From a virus, in IMG/VR virus record IMGVR_UViG_3300044972_001081, positions 1 to 45,528 of that record: 45,528 nucleotides of DNA; one strand, given 5' to 3'. The position numbers were made by a program, and so were the translations under genes. Positions 7,019 to 14,223 of the stretch are shown here, piece after piece. The notes beneath the pieces were generated by a model that saw nothing but the letters and a program-made list of their open reading frames with translations, did not search any database and was not told the DNA's origin. How positions within the stretch are numbered: position 1 is the first letter of the stretch; each line of letters begins with the position of its first letter.

Positions 7019-7288
7019 TCACTTCACTCCGTCACGAAGATAAGCGGATTCCAGAAGAAGAATGACGCCAAGAGCTTCAAGCGGATTAAGCTTTTCGCCG
7101 AGAGCACTTGCAGTCACAGCCCGTTTTTCAAAGAAGTCGATTGCTTCGCGAACCGGCTTGCCTTCCATGTATCCAATATTTGAGTGGATACCCATCTTAA
7201 CAATGTCGTAGTCAGCACGGTTCACCCATTCAGGGTTGTGAGGAGTAAGGTTTTCGCGCATTTGTTGAAGCAATTCTAGAAAGTTCAT
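7019..7288 (-). CDS. Hypothetical protein
   Basis: The 89-residue product (MNFLELLQQM...) is soluble and helical. It is the first gene of promoter copy 4, with AAAGGAACC as ribosome site. It heads a three-gene unit with the membrane protein at 6883 and the acidic protein at 6698. No family was recognised. Confidence 0.75.
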   Translation of the reverse strand: MNFLELLQQMRENLTPHNPEWVNRADYDIVKMGIHSNIGYMEGKPVREAIDFFEKRAVTASALGEKLNPLEALGVILLLESAYLRDGVK

Positions 7289-7316
7289 GGTCGGTTCCTT
7301 TATACCTTATAGAATC

Positions 7317-7345
7317 AGTATAAACTATTTGAAAGCAAATGTCAA
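7317..7345 (-). promoter_or_regulatory. Early promoter cassette, copy 4
   Basis: TTGACA (7345-7340), a 17-base spacer with ATTTG-CTTT-CAAAT, TATACT (7322-7317), then GATTCTATAAGG. The TGA of the -35 is the stop of the 7342-7611 gene. Confidence 0.93.
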
Positions 7346-7611
7346 ACGTTATCAATACGCCTGTTGTGCATCTTTAAAAACTTTTTTGCATTCTTAAAAG
7401 TTTCACGATCTATAACATCAAAGTCAGGTGTCCATGGATGATTCGAAGAATAAGGATGATCAGAAAATCTGAACAAGTATGTTTTATTTCGTACATCCAG
7501 TTCAATATACCTTGAAGTTTGCGACCCACGCACACGATATTTGCACATCCTTTTGGTGCAAAGATTCTTGAAGAAACCGTAAAACTTATTCTTTTCAGTA
7601 AAGTTTTCCAT
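7342..7611 (-). CDS. Hypothetical basic protein
   Basis: The 89-residue product is rich in Lys, Arg and Phe (N-terminal MENFTEKNKFYGFFKN). It is the only gene between promoter copies 5 and 4. It starts behind GAGGTCAGC and its stop is the TGA of the copy 4 -35 box. Basic charge would suit RNA or DNA binding; nothing specific is seen. Confidence 0.72.
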   Translation of the reverse strand: MENFTEKNKFYGFFKNLCTKRMCKYRVRGSQTSRYIELDVRNKTYLFRFSDHPYSSNHPWTPDFDVIDRETFKNAKKFLKMHNRRIDNV

Positions 7612-7635
7612 GCTGACCTCTTTGATTATAGAATC

Positions 7636-7664
7636 AGTATAAACTATTTGAAAGCAAATGTCAA
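7636..7664 (-). promoter_or_regulatory. Early promoter cassette, copy 5
   Basis: TTGACA (7664-7659), a 17-base spacer identical to copy 4, TATACT (7641-7636), then GATTCTATAA. The TGA of the -35 ends the 7661-7912 gene. Confidence 0.93.
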
Positions 7665-7912
7665 CGGATAATTAGTTCTTTCTTTGCAAAAACCATTTCT
7701 GGATCCAACCCAACAAGATCAATACCACAAAGATCGAACTTCTTGTAACTCAAGCATTCTTTATAATCTAGAATTTCACCAAGAAGTTCCTTGATCTTTG
7801 CGATGTATTTCTCTGGTGCTGTGCTGTTTATTCTTGAAACATTTTCATAGAGACCAATTTCATCATATCTAATACCACTTTTTAATTTTGGAAATGTCGG
7901 TAATTTTTCCAT
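7661..7912 (-). CDS. Hypothetical protein downstream of DNA ligase
   Basis: The 83-residue product begins MEKLPTFPKLKSGI and is soluble. Its start is coupled by TAATG to the DNA ligase stop; its own stop lies within the next promoter's -35. The position suggests an accessory to ligase or chance grouping. Function unknown. Confidence 0.7.
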   Translation of the reverse strand: MEKLPTFPKLKSGIRYDEIGLYENVSRINSTAPEKYIAKIKELLGEILDYKECLSYKKFDLCGIDLVGLDPEMVFAKKELIIR

Positions 7913-9258
7913 TATTTTAAACCTTTTGCCATGTCTTTAGTTTCAAGTGCCCGTTCCAGTGTATCGGTTTCGGTTTTATCATCACGGACCTCAATGAACC
8001 GAGGATGTGAAAGTGCATAGTGCTCATTTGCACGACCACGAGTCAAGTCATTGCACCGAACAGTGACAATTTTACCGATCATTTCTGCTCGACGAGAATT
8101 GAAGTCCTGAAGTAGATCATCAGTAAAACCAGATGTCCGACCTTTAATCTTACCATCATCAGTTTCAAAGAGTATTGCACCAAACGTTTCTGCACGTGCA
8201 GTTCCAGGTGTTCCTTCTTGGAACCCAGTAATCCGAACCTCAAGATCAATTTCGAGCTTCAGCTTCAACTGATGTTTACTAGTCCCATTCTTGAAAATAC
8301 CATCTTTATCCTTCAAAACACCACCTTCAAGATCTTGATCCATCCACATTGAAGTCACTTCAAGTGCTTCATCAATGGTTTTGACCTCGTGATACGCAAT
8401 CACGTGAATATTAGACGAATTCATTTCCGAAACAAGATTTTCAAGTTGTCGCAGTCGGTCTTTGTATTTGGTCTTGTTTGGCACTTTATTATGTGCATTT
8501 GCATATTCTTCTGGTGTAATATAATCCCAAACATGAAAATCAATAATATCGTGTGGCGGTGTATCAGAATTGATCAAGCCGTTTGATTCTGCACGATTTG
8601 GTGACCCACGGACAAGCAACTCACCCACGTAGTAACCGTCTGGCGATTGAGCCAGGTACGATTCTAGCACAGGATATGTATATGATTCGCCAGATCGAGA
8701 AACAAATTCAACTTTGCCACCGGAGACAGATGCCTCACGATAAGTACCATCAGCTTTCAACTGAATATATGCAGGGAACTTGATGTCTTTTGCGGTTTTT
8801 GGACCAAAAATGCCGCAGCGCATATAGACGGGTTTCATAATCAGATCAGGGAACACTTTATTGATCTGAGTCCGACCCATGTTTGTACGAAGGTCTCGGT
8901 TTAAAATTCGTGTCGCAACAATTGTATCTTCCGGAGAAAGTCCGATCAGACATTCATGCATCTTGGCAATAGCTTCATTGCCAGTAACATTACGAGTCGA
9001 AAGTTTATTTGCCATGAACTCGAGGACTTCATCAAGTGTGTGAGTTACAGTTTTTGTTTCCGCAAAAACTTCATCATGCATATCACCAGATAGCCAATGT
9101 TTAATAGAAAGACCATATGTAAACTTGACTCGATCATGTGTCATTTGGAGAACACGTTGTAATTGTGTATGATCGGTATACTTTTTGAGAACGGCTAGCT
9201 TGTAATTACTACCATTCTCGATGTTTAATTCATTGATAATTTCAAATACTGATTTCAT
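7912..9258 (-). CDS. ATP-dependent DNA ligase, T4 gp30 type
   Basis: The enzyme seals nicks in DNA using ATP and serves replication and repair. The product has 448 residues (T4 gp30 has 487). Motif I is QLKADGTYRE with the AMP-lysine at K168; FVSRSGE (motif Ia-like), VGELL (motif III), EGGVLKD (motif IV) and the LKLKLEID region (motif V) follow in order, and an OB-fold tail ends the protein. The ATG at 9258 overlaps the upstream TGA as ATGA behind GGAAGGA, so a slightly longer reading from 9273 is rejected. It is in the operon from promoter copy 6. Confidence 0.93.
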   Translation of the reverse strand: MKSVFEIINELNIENGSNYKLAVLKKYTDHTQLQRVLQMTHDRVKFTYGLSIKHWLSGDMHDEVFAETKTVTHTLDEVLEFMANKLSTRNVTGNEAIAKMHECLIGLSPEDTIVATRILNRDLRTNMGRTQINKVFPDLIMKPVYMRCGIFGPKTAKDIKFPAYIQLKADGTYREASVSGGKVEFVSRSGESYTYPVLESYLAQSPDGYYVGELLVRGSPNRAESNGLINSDTPPHDIIDFHVWDYITPEEYANAHNKVPNKTKYKDRLRQLENLVSEMNSSNIHVIAYHEVKTIDEALEVTSMWMDQDLEGGVLKDKDGIFKNGTSKHQLKLKLEIDLEVRITGFQEGTPGTARAETFGAILFETDDGKIKGRTSGFTDDLLQDFNSRRAEMIGKIVTVRCNDLTRGRANEHYALSHPRFIEVRDDKTETDTLERALETKDMAKGLK

Positions 9259-9458
9259 TCTTTTTCCTTCCATTCAATCATAATATATGCTTCGTCACCT
9301 TGGTCGTAGGCACCATATTCATGCCGGAATGCAACTTGAACAAGTTCGCAACCTTCAGGAATCCATTTATTGAAGAAACTCATATCAGAAAAAGCATCAC
9401 AGTCCAACTCGTGCATTTGAACATTTACATAACCTTCAAAAGGCTTTTTCTTTTTCAT
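9255..9458 (-). CDS. Hypothetical protein upstream of DNA ligase
   Basis: The 67-residue product starts MKKKKPFEGYVNVQ and has an acidic second half. ATGA overlaps exist at both ends, so it is tightly coupled to the ligase. No recognised family. Confidence 0.7.
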   Translation of the reverse strand: MKKKKPFEGYVNVQMHELDCDAFSDMSFFNKWIPEGCELVQVAFRHEYGAYDQGDEAYIMIEWKEKE

Positions 9459-9607
9459 TCCACGTTCCCCACAAGTTTATAGCCACGATCTTCTTCCCAG
9501 ATGAGCATTTGTGCGTCAATCCAGATTTCTGCCGATATAGCAGACGCAAAAGGTACCGAGTCGATAATCTCCTCGGTACGCATGTCTTTTACGAGAACAG
9601 TCATCAT
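9455..9607 (-). CDS. Small hypothetical protein
   Basis: This 50-residue gene (MMTVLVKDMRTEEIIDS...) is the first behind promoter copy 6, with AAAGGAACC as ribosome site; the ATG at 9607 or the adjacent one at 9604 may be used. It overlaps the next gene as ATGA. Function unknown. Confidence 0.75.
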   Translation of the reverse strand: MMTVLVKDMRTEEIIDSVPFASAISAEIWIDAQMLIWEEDRGYKLVGNVE

Positions 9608-9637
9608 AGCAGGTTCCTTTATTCACCTTATAGAATC

Positions 9638-9666
9638 AGTATATACTATTTGTAAGCAAATGTCAA
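9638..9666 (-). promoter_or_regulatory. Early promoter cassette, copy 6
   Basis: TTGACA (9666-9661), 17 bases, TATACT (9643-9638), then GATTCTATAAGG. It heads the DNA ligase operon. The 46 bases between it and the gene at 9713 carry only a short in-frame extension of that gene (see findings). Confidence 0.92.
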
Positions 9667-9712
9667 CTCAGAAGTTGTGTTCTTCCTTATATTTTTGAAG
9701 CCATTTCAGTCT

Positions 9713-9946
9713 TCATTCTTCATCACCATCATCAGTGTCGTCATCAATATCATCATCAGTTTCATCATAGATCGTATCTACTTCGTGACCAAGAAGTTCT
9801 TCCAGAACATACCGATAAGCATCTTCTGTATTCATAAATAGGCGATCTTCGACTTCCTTGCCGTCAATATAAAGGATAGTTCCATACTCGGAGCAGCAAC
9901 CAGGTTCACCACAAGTCCAGTAATAATCTTTTGTTACAATTTTCAT
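9713..9946 (-). CDS. Hypothetical protein with Cys cluster and Asp-rich tail
   Basis: The 77-residue product has a CGEPGCC cluster at residues 12-18 that may bind metal, and a C-terminal run of Asp/Glu (about residues 62-77). It is coupled to the upstream gene by a one-base overlap. In the same frame after the TGA stop a further 14 sense codons follow. Function unknown. Confidence 0.7.
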   Translation of the reverse strand: MKIVTKDYYWTCGEPGCCSEYGTILYIDGKEVEDRLFMNTEDAYRYVLEELLGHEVDTIYDETDDDIDDDTDDGDEE

Positions 9947-10311
9947 TAGAATGCTACCTCATCTTCATATGTTTCTTTGACTCGTTTCTTTTTCTTGGCA
10001 AGAATATAGTTTGTCTCTTCACCTGATTTATATCGTTCTCTGGCATCTTCAATTACAGAATTATAACCAAAACCAACTGGATCACCGGCCCAAGTCAATT
10101 TTGTTTTACTTTCTGTCACTGGTTTCCAACCATTGGTTTTCTCTCCGCGGCCGTTATATGCTTGAAGAATACTTGAATTTTCATCAAAGTGTAGATACCA
10201 AGCACCATTCTCTACCCAACCAGTCCAGATACCATTCTTGTATGTGACATCAGAACAGTATAACCAATGGTTTTCATCAAATAGAAATACTTTACTAGCC
10301 ACGATAATCAC
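9946..10311 (-). CDS. Hypothetical protein
   Basis: The 121-residue product is rich in Trp, Tyr and Gly in its first two thirds (beta-type) and ends in a Lys-rich stretch (AKKKKRVKE). It overlaps the upstream gene by 17 bases. No family was recognised. Confidence 0.7.
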   Translation of the reverse strand: MIIVASKVFLFDENHWLYCSDVTYKNGIWTGWVENGAWYLHFDENSSILQAYNGRGEKTNGWKPVTESKTKLTWAGDPVGFGYNSVIEDARERYKSGEETNYILAKKKKRVKETYEDEVAF

Positions 10312-10543
10312 CTACACCGAGATCACTTTTTAGACCCTGTCCTCCTGGCATAAATCCCACAGAGGACCTGGTATTAGATTTTACTTTCAGACTAACATCA
10401 ATCGTAATTTCATTCCCAAGTTGATAGATTTTATCACCATTCTCTGGTTTATATTCACCACTTTTGTAGACCTCAAGCGGATCATCAATTAATCCTATAG
10501 CGCTTTCACCAGTTTCAAACTTTTTTATGAATACATATTTCAT
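10295..10543 (-). CDS. Hypothetical protein
   Basis: The product is 82 residues starting MKYVFIKKFETGESAIG. The ATG at 10543 overlaps the upstream TGA as ATGA and is preferred over the ATG two codons earlier. The composition is that of a small soluble beta-rich protein. Function unknown. Confidence 0.7.
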   Translation of the reverse strand: MKYVFIKKFETGESAIGLIDDPLEVYKSGEYKPENGDKIYQLGNEITIDVSLKVKSNTRSSVGFMPGGQGLKSDLGVGDYRG

Positions 10544-10896
10544 AACCAATCTCTCCCAATCTTTTTCTCTGGAACATTTGCAACAGCAATAGAAATTTCT
10601 TCGATATAGAATTCGGATTTTAATCCATTTTCTTCATCATCATCGTGATACCATTCAGACCAATAATCATAAACAAGACGAAATGATTTACCATCTTCAA
10701 ATACAAAATCATGTGTTTCATTACCACCGCAGTCGTAGTCCCAATGTCTGATGTGAGCATAAAAGTAATTTATAATTGAATTTTGATATACATCACCGTG
10801 ATCATCATAATTTTTGTCTGTATATTCAATCCAAGCTTTAGGTATATTACCAATACCAGCTCTATAGACAGTGTTTTTGGTGGTTGTAAATTTCAT
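10540..10896 (-). CDS. Hypothetical acidic protein
   Basis: The 118-residue product is rich in Asp, Tyr and Trp, with an EWYHDDDEENG stretch near residues 81-91. There is no membrane segment. ATGA overlaps join it to both neighbours. Not recognised. Confidence 0.7.
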   Translation of the reverse strand: MKFTTTKNTVYRAGIGNIPKAWIEYTDKNYDDHGDVYQNSIINYFYAHIRHWDYDCGGNETHDFVFEDGKSFRLVYDYWSEWYHDDDEENGLKSEFYIEEISIAVANVPEKKIGRDWL

Positions 10897-11129
10897 TCTT
10901 TGTATAACTCATCTGGTTTTAAAAAGTCGACTTGGCACGTTGTCGTGAATTTATTATCGGGAAATGCAGATTGCTTTAACTCTATTAGTTTGTCTTGATC
11001 CGAATATGAAGCACTTATATCACTCGCAATAAGTTGAGTTAGATCAAGACATTCTCCGAGTGTCTGGCCTTCGTATCCCATTGAAAATACTACGGTACCT
11101 GCATACCATAATGTAGCCCAATAAGTCAT
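10893..11129 (-). CDS. Hypothetical protein
   Basis: The 78-residue product begins MTYWATLWYAGTVVF. The ATG at 11129 overlaps the upstream TGA as ATGA, so an earlier ATG at 11144 is not used. It is soluble, with the conserved-looking EGQTLGECLDL in the middle. Function unknown. Confidence 0.7.
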   Translation of the reverse strand: MTYWATLWYAGTVVFSMGYEGQTLGECLDLTQLIASDISASYSDQDKLIELKQSAFPDNKFTTTCQVDFLKPDELYKE

Positions 11130-11326
11130 ATTGTAGTGAACCACTTCTTGAGGTATTTTGCCATATCATCCCTGCATTCAAATGTAAAACTTTTAGTAAA
11201 TTCAGATGCGTCATATACCCATTCAAAGAAACTCATAAAAATAAATGTGATATAAGAAAATACAAGGAATGCAACAACAAATGGTGTTGCTGGTAATTTA
11301 ATTAGTATACGAATTATTTTTTTCAT
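11126..11326 (-). CDS. Small membrane protein
   Basis: The 66-residue product has a basic N-terminus (MKKIIRILIK), a long hydrophobic helix (about 11-35) and a polar C-terminal half, so it is a single-span inner-membrane protein. ATGA overlaps at both ends. Function unknown. Confidence 0.72.
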   Translation of the reverse strand: MKKIIRILIKLPATPFVVAFLVFSYITFIFMSFFEWVYDASEFTKSFTFECRDDMAKYLKKWFTTI

Positions 11327-11469
11327 TCATCATCATCCTCGTGAACCCATTCTTGGTCCTGATCGGTGAATCCATCTTCTAGCATTGCAGCAAAGATATC
11401 ATCATAGATATGATCATCACCTTCGATAAGCATCATGCACCATTTTGCGTATTGTTCAGCCGTTGCCAT
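11323..11469 (-). CDS. Small acidic protein
   Basis: The gene encodes 48 residues from MATAEQYAKWCMML to EDDDE. It is strongly acidic. It overlaps the next gene as ATGA and the previous one by 14 bases. Function unknown. Confidence 0.7.
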   Translation of the reverse strand: MATAEQYAKWCMMLIEGDDHIYDDIFAAMLEDGFTDQDQEWVHEDDDE

Positions 11470-11671
11470 CTTGTATTCCTTCTTTGTTAATAAGTTCAAT
11501 TACTTTCAGTATTGAGTGCCGAGTCATATAACACTCATCCTTGTAGCGTTGTATAATTTCGTCTTTGGTAAGTGGACTGTGTCTGAAACCAACTTCTAGC
11601 GGATTGTATGTTGGATTTTCTAGACAGTTTGCCCAATATTCAAGATTCACTAGAATATCAATAGTCTTCAT
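11456..11671 (-). CDS. Hypothetical protein
   Basis: The product is 71 residues beginning MKTIDILVNLEYW. The ATG at 11671 is chosen over an upstream one at 11680; both overlap the preceding gene. It is helical and soluble. Function unknown. Confidence 0.65.
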   Translation of the reverse strand: MKTIDILVNLEYWANCLENPTYNPLEVGFRHSPLTKDEIIQRYKDECYMTRHSILKVIELINKEGIQDGNG

Positions 11672-11861
11672 CTGGACCAAATACTGTTAGGATACTTTGT
11701 ATTTCTTCAAATACTAGTTTATATTGTCTGACTGCTTTTAATAGTTGTTTATCTTGAATATCATCAATGTTTAGATAATCAAGGAACGTATGTTCAATTC
11801 CTTCGTACTCTGCTTTATTCCACAGTTCTTCATTACTGAAACCTTTAACTAGTTGTGCCAT
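11658..11861 (-). CDS. Hypothetical protein
   Basis: The 67-residue product (MAQLVKGFSNEELW...) is acidic and helical. Its start shares one base with the stop of the phosphoesterase gene (TAATG), so it is in the same message. Function unknown. Confidence 0.68.
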   Translation of the reverse strand: MAQLVKGFSNEELWNKAEYEGIEHTFLDYLNIDDIQDKQLLKAVRQYKLVFEEIQSILTVFGPDEDY

Positions 11862-12454
11862 TAAATCATTCCGATACTTTCAAATAGTAGCCTATCAATA
11901 GGCCACTGCTTTTCACGGTAATTCTTTGCATCAAGAGCAAGATCTTCAATATTGACTGGTGTATAGTTCCGCATTTCTACACATACGGAAGTATAAGGGC
12001 CCATTTTTGGCGAACCCATTGTATGGGTATGACCGTGAACTTGGAACATCGGTGTGTCAATATTCTTGCCACGGAATAGTGAAGATGGATGTAATGGCAC
12101 GTGATGAAAGACTAAACCATGATCAGTAAACATTCTCCAAAATAGTGTCTTCTTAAAAAATCCACCACTCGATAGAAATTGAATATCATCGTGATTACCA
12201 ACGATCAATCGCTTGGAGCCATTAAACTTTGGCCACGCGATTTTAAACTCGTCTTTGCTCCCAAAAAACGTGTCACCAAGTGTGTATACAATATCACCAG
12301 GCTTCACAACAGAATTCCAACGGTCGATCAAGAACTCATTCATCTGATCTACAGTATCAAATTCACGAGTACGATTACCTTTATAGTCAATAAAATTCAA
12401 AATGTTAGCGTGATTGTAGTGTAAATCCGAAATAACCCAGATATCTTTACTCAT
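11861..12454 (-). CDS. Calcineurin-like metallophosphoesterase
   Basis: The 197-residue product carries the full set of two-metal phosphoesterase motifs: SDLHYNH (D10, H12), YTLGD, VGNHDD, HHVPLH and VHGHTH. It should hydrolyse a phosphoester; the substrate cannot be read from the sequence. It is the first gene of the operon from the promoter at 12482-12509. A second, more PP-like member lies at 20810-21499. Family assignment is secure. Confidence 0.9.
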   Translation of the reverse strand: MSKDIWVISDLHYNHANILNFIDYKGNRTREFDTVDQMNEFLIDRWNSVVKPGDIVYTLGDTFFGSKDEFKIAWPKFNGSKRLIVGNHDDIQFLSSGGFFKKTLFWRMFTDHGLVFHHVPLHPSSLFRGKNIDTPMFQVHGHTHTMGSPKMGPYTSVCVEMRNYTPVNIEDLALDAKNYREKQWPIDRLLFESIGMI

Positions 12455-12481
12455 GATATATTCTTTCTTTGTACTCAGTTT

Positions 12482-12509
12482 ACTATATACAAAATATAGT
12501 AAATGTCAA
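12482..12509 (-). promoter_or_regulatory. Promoter of the phosphoesterase operon
   Basis: TTGACA (12509-12504), 16 bases, TATAGT (12487-12482). It lacks the cassette sequences. The TGA of the -35 is the stop codon of the 12506-12772 gene. Confidence 0.75.
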
Positions 12510-12772
12510 CCATTTTTTAACTTTTCCCACACTTCTTGCATTATTTTTAGTGAAAGTTGATCTGGGTGCTCGAGAGCATAATCAACACCATCACGTATCT
12601 CGGGAGTCCAACTTGTATCCCAGAGTTTAAATTCATTCCGAATTGTCCTTCCGATAGTTCCATGATATACTGACAATTTGTCTTTTGGTGTATTTACAAA
12701 TTCTTTCTTTATTTCTTTAAGTGTTTCTTTATTCAGAAGTTGCACGACTTCACTTACCATATCATCAAACAT
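12506..12772 (-). CDS. Conserved small protein (YHGTIGRTIRN type)
   Basis: The 88-residue product has YHGTIGRTIRNEFKLW in the middle and HPDQLSLKIMQ near the end. This resembles the DUF6794-type pattern (IRN...LW...HPD..S) as I remember it. The start lies one base after the helicase stop. Function unknown. Confidence 0.72.
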   Translation of the reverse strand: MFDDMVSEVVQLLNKETLKEIKKEFVNTPKDKLSVYHGTIGRTIRNEFKLWDTSWTPEIRDGVDYALEHPDQLSLKIMQEVWEKLKNG

Positions 12773-12773
12773 C

Positions 12774-13883
12774 TTAGTTCCTCACCAATTTAATTTTTTC
12801 ACTTGCTCTTGTTACCGCAGTATAAAGCCACTTCCACCTATCATCACGGAAACACCACGACTCGTCTTGGATCAAAACATACGGCCATTGAGAACCTTGT
12901 GCTTTGTGAGTTGTAATTGCATATGCATAATCAAATTGTTGTGAACCCTTTAGGAGTTTCCAATCTGGTTTTGCAACATCATCCATGAATAAACTTTTGT
13001 GAACCTTTGCCATAATCGGTGGCCGTTCTTCATCTTGTGACTCAAGTCTCATGTGCATAAAACTTGTTTTATATTTAGAAGTAAGAATTTGTTGAATGTC
13101 AAAAATCCCGCCATTGAAGATACCAAGGTCTTTATCATTCTGTAAACAAATAATCTTGTCTCCGACCACTGGTGTATCTGGATCAAGTTTCTTCAATTTA
13201 CGAATTTTTCTATTCATTTCAAAACGAGTAATATTTCTTCCAACCAATAATTGATCTGCTTCTAGAACATCTTTAGAACTTATCTTTTCAACCACACTAC
13301 TTTGCTCATAGTCACCATAATCTGGCATGATACCTTGCCGAACTTGAGTTGCTAGATAGATAATTGGATTGTCTTTTGCCTGGCGATGAATTTCAGTCAA
13401 CATGAAGTCCGGTGTTCCGGCAGTAAAATATCCAGTGCCTGAAATAGGTGGCAACTGACCTGGATCACCTAGAACAAGAATTGGTTTTTTAAACCACAAA
13501 AGATCCTTGGCAAGATCTTCATCAACCATGGAACATTCGTCAATAATAATCAGTTTTGCACTATTAATGAACGAACCTTTATTTAAGTGAAAAGTCACTT
13601 CCCCTGTATTCTTATCTTGTTCTGCAAGGTAGATCATGCTGTGGATTGTTCGAGCTTCCTCACACCCATTTTTGCGCATGACCAGTGATGCTTTACCTGT
13701 AAATGCCCCGAAAAATACGTCACCATCAATACCTTCCGCAAAATGTTTGGCCAGAGTAGTCTTACCTACACCAGCAAACCCGCCAAGATAAAAGAATGGT
13801 TTGTCGGGTCTTCTGCTAGTGTAATACTCTTGCACCCATTTATCTACGGCCTTTAAAGCCTCATTTTGTTGTGATGTCCACAT
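12774..13883 (-). CDS. SF1B DNA helicase, Dda/RecD type
   Basis: The ATP-driven helicase has 369 residues. Walker A GGFAGVGKTT is at about 34-43, motif II IIDECSM and motif III LGDPGQLPP follow, then THKAQGSQW and YTAVTRA (motifs V-VI). The length is close to T4 Dda (439) but shorter. It probably acts at replication forks or in recombination. The ATG at 13883 is chosen because CTATAAAGGAT lies at the right distance; a TATACT -10 at 13903-13898 has only a weak -35. The gene follows a terminator, so it begins its own unit. Confidence 0.9.
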   Translation of the reverse strand: MWTSQQNEALKAVDKWVQEYYTSRRPDKPFFYLGGFAGVGKTTLAKHFAEGIDGDVFFGAFTGKASLVMRKNGCEEARTIHSMIYLAEQDKNTGEVTFHLNKGSFINSAKLIIIDECSMVDEDLAKDLLWFKKPILVLGDPGQLPPISGTGYFTAGTPDFMLTEIHRQAKDNPIIYLATQVRQGIMPDYGDYEQSSVVEKISSKDVLEADQLLVGRNITRFEMNRKIRKLKKLDPDTPVVGDKIICLQNDKDLGIFNGGIFDIQQILTSKYKTSFMHMRLESQDEERPPIMAKVHKSLFMDDVAKPDWKLLKGSQQFDYAYAITTHKAQGSQWPYVLIQDESWCFRDDRWKWLYTAVTRASEKIKLVRN

Positions 13884-13941
13884 AAAATATCCTTTATAGT
13901 ATAATGGTACCAATTTAACATATATATTTGATTAGTCAACT

Positions 13942-13966
13942 AAAAAAGCGACCGAAGTCGCTTTTT
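13942..13966 (-). terminator. Rho-independent terminator with UUCG loop
   Basis: Minus strand: AAAAAGCGAC, loop TTCG, GTCGCTTTTTT. The stem is closed by C-G around a stable UUCG tetraloop and followed by a T run. It ends the NAMPT unit after the gene at 13968. Confidence 0.93.
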
Positions 13967-13967
13967 C

Positions 13968-14222
13968 TTATTTTGTCTTTTCAAGAACTTTTTTCATGAA
14001 CCTGTGCTCTTTAATCTTAGGGTATAGAGCGATTCCAATTTGTCTTGTATTTTCGAGCATTTTCTCTGTAACAACTGGCCGTGTCAATTCAAATAATGCT
14101 TGATTTTCAACTTTGATCCGGTTATTTCGTGCATCATTGAGTTTCCAAACATTTGCCATCCATTTAACATACTCTTTATATTCTGGAGTATGCATTTCAT
14201 CGGCTGTGAAGTACATTTTCAT
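13968..14222 (-). CDS. Hypothetical basic protein downstream of NAMPT
   Basis: The 84-residue product begins MKMYFTADEMHTPEYKEYVKW and is basic and helical. It starts one base after the NAMPT stop and is followed at once by a terminator, so it is the last gene of that unit. It may be an accessory of the NAD module; no family is recognised. Confidence 0.72.
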   Translation of the reverse strand: MKMYFTADEMHTPEYKEYVKWMANVWKLNDARNNRIKVENQALFELTRPVVTEKMLENTRQIGIALYPKIKEHRFMKKVLEKTK

Positions 14223-14223
14223 G

